From the NCBI GenBank assembly GCA_041905795.1, contig JAYRKL010000014.1, positions 1 through 64,000 of the forward strand: a stretch of 64,000 nt of DNA, written 5' to 3'. The notes beneath the pieces were generated by a model that made no database searches, had not been told where the DNA came from, and was given only the letters and a program-made list of their open reading frames with translations. The stretch comes from SHVO01 sp041905795 (GTDB lineage Bacteria; Pseudomonadota; Alphaproteobacteria; Rhodospirillales; Rhodospirillaceae). This document shows positions 35,891 through 42,868 of this stretch, one piece after another. The position numbers were made by a program, and so were the translations under genes. Within the stretch, counting starts at the first letter, position 1, and each line of letters begins with the position of its first letter.

Positions 35891-35971
35891 CGCAGACCTC
35901 CTGCCGGCGATTGTTTCCCCTAAGTTTGTTGTATGATCCCGGCGGGGACAGATTCACGCCGGGGGTTGAAC

Positions 35972-37330
35972 ATGGCTGAAGCAGTGGCGGTGGAGCAGAC
36001 GCCGGAACTCGCGCGCTCGCTGAAGCCACGCCACATCGCCATGATCGCCCTGGGCGGCATCATCGGCGCCGGGCTGTTCGTGGGCAGCAGCGCCGGCATC
36101 GCCACCATCGGCCCGGGGATCCTGGCGAGCTACGTCATGGCCGGCGCCATGATCCTGCTGGTGATGCGCATGTTGGGCGAGATGGCGGTGGCCTATCCCG
36201 GCCTCGGCGGATTCACCGAATACGCCCGCGCCGGTCTCGGCCCCTGGGCGGGATTCGTCAGCGGCTGGCTCTATTGGTTCTACTGGGTCGTGGTGGTGGC
36301 GGTGGAAGCCATCGCCGCCGGCAGCGTGCTGGAACCCATGACCGGCATCCCGGTCTGGCAGTCGGGCCTCGGACTCATGGTGGCCATGACCGTCACCAAC
36401 CTGTGGTCCGCCCGCACCTACGGCGAGTTCGAGTTCTGGTTCGCCTCCATCAAGGTCGCGGCGATCATCGCCTTCATCTTCACCGGCGCGGCCTATCTGG
36501 TGGACGCGCCGATCGACGGCGGCGCCTTCGCCAATGTCACCGCTCACGGCGGTTTCGCACCGCTCGGCTGGGGCGCGGTGTTCGCGGGGGTAACGACCGT
36601 CATCTTTTCCCTGAGCGGCGCCGAAGCCGCCACCATCGCCGCGGCGGAAGCGGAGAACCCGGGCAAGGTGGTGGCGCACATGACCACGCAGCTGATGGTG
36701 CGGGTGACCTTGTTCTATCTGCTGTCCATCTTCCTGATCGTCTGCATCGTGCCGTGGAACAAGATCGTGCCGGGCCAATCGCCGTTCGTCGCCGCCCTCG
36801 ATGTCGTCGGCATTCCGGGCGCCGCCATGATGGTGAACTTCCTGGTGCTGACCGCGGTGCTGTCCTGCCTCAACTCCGGCATCTACGTCACCTCGCGCAC
36901 CCTGTTCACCCTGGCCGCGCAGGGGGACGCGCCCAAGGCGCTGGTGAAGCTCAACGCCCACCGCGTGCCCGCCCGCGCCATCCTGTTGGGGTGCGCCTTC
37001 GGCTACCTCGGCGTCATCGCCTCGGTGACCTCGCCCCAGGTGGTGTTCGCCTTCCTGATCAACGCCTCGGGCGCGGTGATGCTGTTCATCTACCTGTTCA
37101 TCGCTTTCGCCCAGCTCCGCAACCGCCGCCGGCTGGAGCGGACCAACCCCGATCTCCTGCAGGTGAAGATGTGGCTGTTCCCCTGGGCCAGCTATGCCGC
37201 CATCGCCGCCATCGGCGGCGTGCTGATCGCCATGGCCCTGACGCCGAGCCTGGCCAGCCAGCTGTTCCTGAGCCTGCTGGCGCTGGCCGTCACCGTGGGC
37301 GCCTATTTCATCCGCGCGCGCCGGGCCTAA
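35972..37330 (+). CDS. APC-superfamily amino acid permease (GabP/AAT-like)
   Basis: A 452-residue transporter with 12 membrane helices. The family signature is at the start of helix 1: HIAMIALGGIIGAGLFVGSS, with the GIIGAGLF unwound region that binds the amino group. Helix 6 has FSLSGAEAATIAAAEAENP, typical of the AAT/GABA permease group. The substrate is an amino acid or GABA, not resolvable here. The ATG at 35972 gives the normal short cytoplasmic N-terminus. A weak promoter (TATGAT at 35932) is possible. It converges on ogt with a 4-base overlap of the stops. Confidence 0.9.
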   Translation: MAEAVAVEQTPELARSLKPRHIAMIALGGIIGAGLFVGSSAGIATIGPGILASYVMAGAMILLVMRMLGEMAVAYPGLGGFTEYARAGLGPWAGFVSGWLYWFYWVVVVAVEAIAAGSVLEPMTGIPVWQSGLGLMVAMTVTNLWSARTYGEFEFWFASIKVAAIIAFIFTGAAYLVDAPIDGGAFANVTAHGGFAPLGWGAVFAGVTTVIFSLSGAEAATIAAAEAENPGKVVAHMTTQLMVRVTLFYLLSIFLIVCIVPWNKIVPGQSPFVAALDVVGIPGAAMMVNFLVLTAVLSCLNSGIYVTSRTLFTLAAQGDAPKALVKLNAHRVPARAILLGCAFGYLGVIASVTSPQVVFAFLINASGAVMLFIYLFIAFAQLRNRRRLERTNPDLLQVKMWLFPWASYAAIAAIGGVLIAMALTPSLASQLFLSLLALAVTVGAYFIRARRA

Positions 37331-37824
37331 GGCTGTTCCAACTTCAACAGGCGGGCTTTCACCGTCAGGCCGCCCGCGAACCCGGTCAATTTGCCGTCGG
37401 AGCCCACGACCCGGTGACACGGGACGATGATCGATATTGGATTGCGTCCGTTGGCCGCGCCGACCGCGCGCACGGCCTTGGGGCTGCCGACGGCGCGGGC
37501 GATCTCGGCATAGCTGCGGATCTCGCCGAAGGGGATCGCCCGCAGGGCGTTCCACACCTTCATCTGGAATGCCGTGCCCCGCAGGTTCAGCTTGAGACGG
37601 AATGCGCGCCGCCGGCCGGCGAAATACTCGCCCAGCTGCCGGGCGGCCTCGCATAATACCGGATGGCGGCTATCTTCGCGCGCGGCTTCCAGGCGCACGC
37701 GGCCGGGCCTGTCCTTGGGCCATAGCACCGCCGCCAGGCCGTCATCGCCGCCGATCAAAGTCAATTCACCGACGGGCGAGGCCATGACTTTATGGACAAA
37801 GGGTTTGCTCATGTTCAGGAACAT
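37327..37824 (-). CDS. ogt: Methylated-DNA-[protein]-cysteine S-methyltransferase
   Basis: A 165-residue DNA-repair protein that transfers the methyl of O6-methylguanine to its own cysteine. The active-site motif IIVPCHRVV is intact, and the helix-turn-helix region GEIRSYAEIARAVGSPKAVRAVGAA carries the Tyr and Arg that flip the base. The N-terminal domain is short, as in Ogt rather than Ada. It could start at 37824 or at the ATG four codons later. The stop overlaps the permease stop on the other strand (CTAA, 37327-37330). Confidence 0.92.
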   Translation of the reverse strand: MFLNMSKPFVHKVMASPVGELTLIGGDDGLAAVLWPKDRPGRVRLEAAREDSRHPVLCEAARQLGEYFAGRRRAFRLKLNLRGTAFQMKVWNALRAIPFGEIRSYAEIARAVGSPKAVRAVGAANGRNPISIIVPCHRVVGSDGKLTGFAGGLTVKARLLKLEQP

Positions 37825-37851
37825 AGACCTTGTCCCCGTTTCGCATAATCC

Positions 37852-37958
37852 CCTAGGCTCTGTTTCCGCTTCGTTGAATCGGAAACAGAGCCTAGGTCTT
37901 TATTTGGTCGCATGCTGATCGGCCGAACCGGTTTCCACTTCGGCCTAACATGCTCTAG
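37852..37958 (-). repeat. Dispersed TAGAGC-type repeat copy with a 17-bp hairpin
   Basis: Bases 37852-37868 and 37880-37896 are perfect inverted arms (CCTAGGCTCTGTTTCCG and its complement). Next to them, on the minus strand, is the core: TAGAGCATGTTAGGCCGAAG, TGGAAACCGGTTCGGCC and GCATGCGACCAAATAA. The core ends at the CTAG of 37955-37958, ten bases before the start of the TPR glycosyltransferase gene. Confidence 0.85.
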
Positions 37959-37967
37959 GGTCACCCC

Positions 37968-39737
37968 GTGACCGAAGACATTTCCTACCTGCTCGCTCAA
38001 GCCGCCGCGGCGCGCGCAGCGCGGAGATTTTCCGACAGCGATCAGCTCTACCGGGAGATCCTGGCCGGGCAGGAGCGTCATCACGAAAGCTGGCACGGCC
38101 TGGCGCTGAACGGTCTCGCCCGTGACCGCTATGACATCGCCGTCGCCATGGCGGACAAGGCCATTGCCGCTGATGACGGCATCGCCGCCTACCACGCCAC
38201 CCGCGGCACGGCCTTCGAACGCATGGGCCGGCTGGAAAGCGCGGCCGCCAGCTATCGCCGCGCCCTGGCGCTCACCCCCGATGACGCGAGCCTCCAGGCC
38301 GCCCTGGGCCTGATCTACGGCCACCAGGGCAAACTCCCCGAAGCCATCGCCGCCTTCACGCGAAGCCTCGAACACGCGCCGGAAAATACGCAAGTCCGCT
38401 ATAACCTTGGCTTCGCCTGCGAGCAATCCGGCCGCTTTGACGACGCCATCGCGCACTATGAACAGGTTCTCGTCCAGGAGCCCAACTCGGCCGACGCCTG
38501 GATGAGCCTAGGCAAAGTGCTGTTCGCCGTGAACCGGCTGGAGGAATCGCTCACGGCCTCCGACCGCGCGATTGGGCTACGGCCCGGTTTCACCGACGCC
38601 TGGAACAACCGCGGCACGGCCCTGTTCCAGCTCAACCGGCCGGCGGAAGCGCTGGAGAGCTATGACCGGGCCGTGGTCTTAAGTCCTGCGAATGTGCTGG
38701 GCCTGGTCAACCGCGGCAACGCGCTGGTGCGCCTGGGCCGCGCACCGGATGCGCTTGCGCATTTCACCCGCGCCCAGCAGCTCAATCCCGATTTCGCGGA
38801 AGCCCATTGGGCGGAGAGCCTGGTCCGCCTGCGCATGAACGACCTGCCCAGGGGATGGGAGAAATATGAATGGCGCTGGCGGGTGAAGCCCGAAATGGCG
38901 CGCGCTTTCCCGAGCCCGCGGTGGCTGGGGGCGGAGGACCTGGCGGGTAAATCCATCCTGCTCCATGGCGAGCAGGGCTTTGGCGACTGCATCCACTTCT
39001 GCCGCTATGTGCCGATGGTGGCCGCGCGCGGCGCGCGCGTGGTGCTGGAGGTACCGCGCGAACTCACCCGCCTCATGGCCAGCCTCAAGGGCGTCGCCGA
39101 GATCCGCAGCCAGGGCGAAGCGTTGCCCGCCACCGATTTTCACTGCCCGCTGGCGAGCCTGCCGTTCGCGTTCCAGACCGGCCCCGACACCATTCCGGCA
39201 ACGGTGCCTTACCTGCAGGCGCCCAGCCATGTGGCGGCGGCGTGGCGCGAGCGCCTGGCGGACCTGCCGCGCCCGCGCATCGGCCTCAACTGGGTCGCGG
39301 GCGCACGGCATTGGGGGGAACTGCACCGGTCCATCGCGCCCGGGATCCTGGCGCCATTGCTCGGCTGCGGCGCCACGCTGGTAAGCCTCCAGCAGAATTA
39401 CCGCCGCGAGGATTCGGCCTGGCTGGGCGCCCAGCTGGAGGGCCACGCGGCGGTTCATGATTTTGGCGCCGAGATCACCGATTTTGCCGACACCGCCGCG
39501 ATCGCCGGCGAGATGGACCTGGTGATCAGCGTCGATACCGCCGTCGCCCACCTCGCCGGCGCCCTCGCCCTGCCGGTCTGGATTCTGCTGTCCTACATCG
39601 GCGACTGGCGCTGGCGCGACGGCCGCAGCGATACCCCCTGGTATCCCACCGCGAAGCTTTACCGGCAGAAGGATATCAACGATTGGGCCGAGGTGATCGC
39701 CCGCGTCGTGGGTGATCTGAAGCGGGAATTCCCTTAA
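37968..39737 (+). CDS. TPR protein with C-terminal glycosyltransferase (GT-B, ADP-heptose-transferase-like) domain
   Basis: A 589-residue protein. About nine TPR repeats fill residues 1-290 (for example AAYHATRGTAFERMGRLESA and AWNNRGTALFQLNRPAEALE). The remainder is a GT-9-like domain, with GKSILLHGEQGFGDCIHFCR early and the sugar-nucleotide pocket MDLVISVDTAVAHLAGAL near the end. Proteins of this build are common in alphaproteobacteria and may glycosylate proteins or cell-surface material; the acceptor is unknown. The start is a GTG directly after a repeat copy, so the promoter may lie in or upstream of that repeat. Confidence 0.87.
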   Translation: MTEDISYLLAQAAAARAARRFSDSDQLYREILAGQERHHESWHGLALNGLARDRYDIAVAMADKAIAADDGIAAYHATRGTAFERMGRLESAAASYRRALALTPDDASLQAALGLIYGHQGKLPEAIAAFTRSLEHAPENTQVRYNLGFACEQSGRFDDAIAHYEQVLVQEPNSADAWMSLGKVLFAVNRLEESLTASDRAIGLRPGFTDAWNNRGTALFQLNRPAEALESYDRAVVLSPANVLGLVNRGNALVRLGRAPDALAHFTRAQQLNPDFAEAHWAESLVRLRMNDLPRGWEKYEWRWRVKPEMARAFPSPRWLGAEDLAGKSILLHGEQGFGDCIHFCRYVPMVAARGARVVLEVPRELTRLMASLKGVAEIRSQGEALPATDFHCPLASLPFAFQTGPDTIPATVPYLQAPSHVAAAWRERLADLPRPRIGLNWVAGARHWGELHRSIAPGILAPLLGCGATLVSLQQNYRREDSAWLGAQLEGHAAVHDFGAEITDFADTAAIAGEMDLVISVDTAVAHLAGALALPVWILLSYIGDWRWRDGRSDTPWYPTAKLYRQKDINDWAEVIARVVGDLKREFP

Positions 39738-39769
39738 ACTCCCCTCAGCCGCCCTGGGGAGGGGACCGC

Positions 39770-40018
39770 ATGACCGAAGCCGGATTGGACAGACGCGGCG
39801 CCGCTCTCGCCGTGCTTACGGTGATCCTGGCCGGCCTCTTCATGGCGCTGTTCTATGTGGCGCCCGGCCTGCTCGCGCGCTCACTATGGAACGGCAGCGC
39901 CCTTACGGTGGCGTTCTTGCTCGGCACGCTGTCCCTCGCCGTTCCGGTGGTGATCGCCTGGCTGATTATCCGCGGTGATCGTCCGGATGGCGCCACCTTC
40001 GACACCGCGCATCGCTGA
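39770..40018 (+). CDS. Small two-helix membrane protein, DUF485-like, partner of the symporter
   Basis: An 82-residue protein with two membrane helices (about residues 12-32 and 45-66). It lies 7 bases before a sodium:solute symporter gene. In many bacteria a DUF485 or similar small subunit (YjcH type) precedes the acetate symporter ActP, so this is its likely role. The similarity is by size, topology and position; I see no strong motif. GAGGGGA sits ahead of the ATG. Confidence 0.7.
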   Translation: MTEAGLDRRGAALAVLTVILAGLFMALFYVAPGLLARSLWNGSALTVAFLLGTLSLAVPVVIAWLIIRGDRPDGATFDTAHR

Positions 40019-40025
40019 GGGCGCC

Positions 40026-41525
40026 ATGGCCGCCGTCAGCCCTGTCGCCATCACGCTGTTCTTCGCCGTCATCGCCGTCAGCCTGGGCATCACCTGGTGG
40101 GCGCAACGGCGCAGCCGCACCACCGCGGAACTCTATGCCGCCGGCGGACAGATCAAGGCCTGGCAGAACGGCTGGGCGATCGCCGGCGATCTGTTGTCCG
40201 CCTCCACGTTCCTGGGTGGAATCGGAATGTTCTTCACCGCCGGCTACGACGCCGTGATCTACACCGTCATGCCGCTGGTGGGATTCATCGTCATGCTCGG
40301 ATTCGTGGCGGGCCCCATGCGCCGCCTGGGGCGGTTCACCTTCGTCGACGCCGCCGCGACACGGCTGTCGCCGGTGCCGATCCGCATCATTGGCGCACTC
40401 AGCGCGCTGGCCGTTACCCTCATGTATCTGGTGGGGCAGATGCTGGGCGTCGGCGGCCTGGTGGAGATCATGTTCGGCATTCCCTACGAGGCGGCCGTCT
40501 GCCTGGTCGGCGTGCTGATGGTGCTGTATGTGGCGTTGGGCGGGATGCTGGCCACCACCTGGGTCCAGCTCACCAAGGCGCTGCTGTTGTGTCTCGGCGT
40601 TTCGCTTGTGGCGTTCCTGGCCCTTGCCCACACCGGCTTCAGCATCGATGCGCTCTACGCCCGCGCGCGCGACGCCCATAGGATGGGCGGCGGGCTTCTT
40701 CAACCGGGCGGGCTCGGCCTTTCGCCCTTGGAAGGCGCCTCGCTGGCCATGGCCCTGATCCTCGGCATGCCGGGAATGCCGCATATCCTGATGCGGTTCT
40801 TCACGGTGCCCGACGCGGTCACCGCGCGCCGTTCGCTCACCATCAGCATTTCGGTGGTCGGCTTTGTTTACTACATCGTCGTGTTCATCCTGGGTCCTGC
40901 CGGGGTCGCCTTCCTCGCCGGCAATCCCGACTATACCGGCGCGTCCGGCATGGTGCCGGGAGGCTCCAACATGGTGGCCTTGCACCTGGCGCGGTTTCTG
41001 GGCGGCGACATCATGTTCGGCGTCATGGCGGCGGTGGCGTTCGCGACCATCCTGGCCGTGGTGGCGGGTTTGACCGTGGCCGCGGCATCGGCCATCTCCC
41101 ACGATATCTACGCCAAGGTCATCGCCCGCGGCGCGCCCTCGGAGCGTCAGGAGCAGCGTGTCTTCCGCGGCGCCAGCATCCTGATCGGCGTGCTCGGCGT
41201 GGGACTCGGCATCGCCTTCAAGGGCCAGAACATCCTGTTCCTGACGGGCCTGGTGTTCTCCATCGGCGCCAGCGCCTGTTTCCCGATCCTGGTCATGGCC
41301 ATGTTCTGGCGACGCCTGACCACTGCCGGCGCGGTGGCCGGCGGCGCCGCCGGGCTGGCGCTGTCGGTGGGCTTGATCGTCTTGGGGCCTAGCGTCTGGG
41401 TGCAGGTTCTGGGCAACGCCGCGCCGGTCATTCCCTTGAGCCAGCCGGCCATCGTCTCCGCCCCGGCCGCCTTCCTGGTGATGATCCTGGTCTCGCTCAT
41501 GACCCGTGAGAGCCCCGCGCCGTGA
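40026..41525 (+). CDS. Sodium:solute symporter (ActP-like)
   Basis: A 499-residue SSS-family transporter with about 13 membrane helices. Helix 1 region NGWAIAGDLLSASTFLGGIG contains the partly unwound Na+-site helix typical of the family. The segment GMPGMPHILMRFFTVPDA matches the ActP/PutP signature around helix 6. It probably imports a monocarboxylate such as acetate or pyruvate. The ATG at 40026 is preferred over an upstream frame extension because the small membrane protein ends at 40018 and GAGGG precedes it. Confidence 0.9.
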   Translation: MAAVSPVAITLFFAVIAVSLGITWWAQRRSRTTAELYAAGGQIKAWQNGWAIAGDLLSASTFLGGIGMFFTAGYDAVIYTVMPLVGFIVMLGFVAGPMRRLGRFTFVDAAATRLSPVPIRIIGALSALAVTLMYLVGQMLGVGGLVEIMFGIPYEAAVCLVGVLMVLYVALGGMLATTWVQLTKALLLCLGVSLVAFLALAHTGFSIDALYARARDAHRMGGGLLQPGGLGLSPLEGASLAMALILGMPGMPHILMRFFTVPDAVTARRSLTISISVVGFVYYIVVFILGPAGVAFLAGNPDYTGASGMVPGGSNMVALHLARFLGGDIMFGVMAAVAFATILAVVAGLTVAAASAISHDIYAKVIARGAPSERQEQRVFRGASILIGVLGVGLGIAFKGQNILFLTGLVFSIGASACFPILVMAMFWRRLTTAGAVAGGAAGLALSVGLIVLGPSVWVQVLGNAAPVIPLSQPAIVSAPAAFLVMILVSLMTRESPAP

Positions 41526-41620
41526 GCAAGGGCCGGCCGCGCAATTGCGGCGCGCCGCCCCGCCGACGATAGGGTACAAACCCCTCTCCCCCCGGCACCC
41601 CCCTGGCGGCCCTGGCGCTC

Positions 41621-42379
41621 ATGCCCATCGACGATCCGATCTTTTATCTCGCGGCGATCCCCGCGGTGATCCTGGTGGGCCTGGCCAAGGGCGGGTTCGC
41701 GGGCGTCGGCGTGCTCGCCATGCCGCTTCTGGCGCTGGTCATGTCGCCGATCCGCGCGGCGTCCATCATGCTGCCGCTGCTGATCGTGCAGGACGCCATC
41801 AGCGTCTGGTTCTACCGCCATACCTTCGATCGCCGGAATCTGGCGATCATGGTGCCCGGCGCCTGCGTCGGCATCGGGCTCGGCTATGTCTTCGCGTCGT
41901 ATGTCTCCGACGCCGCCATCGAATTCGCGGTCGGCGTGATCGCGGTGGTGTTCGCGGCGCGCCACCTGCTGCACCTGCGCAAGACCGAACACGAACCCAA
42001 GCGCGGTCATCCCGTGTTTGGCGTGTTCTGGGGCGGAGTCGCGGGCTTTGTCAGCATGATCGCCAACGCCGGCGCGCCGCCGTTCCAGGTCTATGTCCTG
42101 CCGCAGCGCCTGCCGCGCGACGTGTTCGTGGGCACCGGCGTGTTCTTCTTCGCCGCCGTGAACTGGATCAAGACGCCCGCGTTCCTGGCCCTTGGCCTGT
42201 TCACCCGCGAGAACCTGGCGACGTCCGCGGTGCTGCTGCCGCTGGCCGCGCTCGCGACCTGGGCCGGCGTATGGCTGGTGCGGCGGGTGTCGGTCGAGCG
42301 GTTTTACAAGATCATCTACGCGACCATGGCCGGTGTCGGCCTGAAGCTGATCTACGACGGCTTCTCCGGATTCCTATAG
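41621..42379 (+). CDS. TSUP (TauE/SafE) family membrane exporter
   Basis: A 252-residue membrane protein with about 7-8 helices in two related halves. The first starts with AAIPAVILVGLAKGGFAGVG, the hallmark of the TauE/SafE family; the second has FWGGVAGFVSMIANAGAPPFQVY. Members export sulfite, sulfoacetate or other anions. No sulfur genes are adjacent, so the substrate is not clear. It lies 95 bases after the symporter and just before a partial repeat copy. Confidence 0.9.
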   Translation: MPIDDPIFYLAAIPAVILVGLAKGGFAGVGVLAMPLLALVMSPIRAASIMLPLLIVQDAISVWFYRHTFDRRNLAIMVPGACVGIGLGYVFASYVSDAAIEFAVGVIAVVFAARHLLHLRKTEHEPKRGHPVFGVFWGGVAGFVSMIANAGAPPFQVYVLPQRLPRDVFVGTGVFFFAAVNWIKTPAFLALGLFTRENLATSAVLLPLAALATWAGVWLVRRVSVERFYKIIYATMAGVGLKLIYDGFSGFL

Positions 42380-42390
42380 ATCCGGCGCCG

Positions 42391-42416
42391 CCCGACCGGC
42401 CTAACATGCCCTAGGA
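42391..42416 (-). repeat. Fragment of the dispersed TAGAGC-type repeat
   Basis: The minus strand reads CTAGGGCATGTTAGGCCGG, which equals the outer end of the copy at 37.9 kb (CTAGAGCATGTTAGGCCGA) with two changes. The rest of the core is missing. The CTAG supplies the stop codon of the cNMP-domain gene. Confidence 0.55.
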
Positions 42417-42845
42417 CGTCGCGCGCTTCGAGAGCGCGATCACGCGTTCGCCAAGGTAGGCGACCCAGAAGCGCAGCAGGGGGTCGGCCGCCTCCAGCTT
42501 CTTCTTCAGGATATCCTGGCTCAGCGCCATCAGTTCGCAAGGTGTGCGGGCGATCGCGCTGGCGGTGCGCCGGGATTCGGCCATCAGGGCGAGATCGCCA
42601 AAGAGCTGTCCCGCGCCAAGGGTTGTCAGAACGACGCGCTCCCGCTTGGCGTTGGTCGAGACGATATCGACTTCTCCGCGCAAAATGACGAATGCTTCCC
42701 GTGCGGCATCGCCTTCCGTGAAGATCACCGCCTCCGCCGGGAAAGCCCGGCGCTCCAGGACCTTGGCGAAGGCCTGATCGCCGAGAGCAAGCCTGTCGCC
42801 TTCCTTCTTCATGTGCGGCCGCCCTGCGGCGGGCGGCTGGGGCAT
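42411..42845 (-). CDS. Cyclic-nucleotide-binding-domain protein without a DNA-binding domain
   Basis: A 144-residue protein consisting of a single Crp-type cNMP domain. The beta-roll runs from RRAFPAEAVIFTEGDAAREA to LTTLGAGQLFGDLALMAESR, which holds the phosphate-binding cassette; the C-terminal helix follows. It lacks the helix-turn-helix of Crp/Fnr regulators, so it is probably a small sensor or regulatory subunit. It could start at 42845, with GGGAGG upstream at rather long spacing, or at the ATG 11 codons later (42812). The stop is supplied by a repeat fragment. Confidence 0.8.
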   Translation of the reverse strand: MPQPPAAGRPHMKKEGDRLALGDQAFAKVLERRAFPAEAVIFTEGDAAREAFVILRGEVDIVSTNAKRERVVLTTLGAGQLFGDLALMAESRRTASAIARTPCELMALSQDILKKKLEAADPLLRFWVAYLGERVIALSKRATS

Positions 42846-42868
42846 CGCAGCACGTGGACCTCCCGCGC

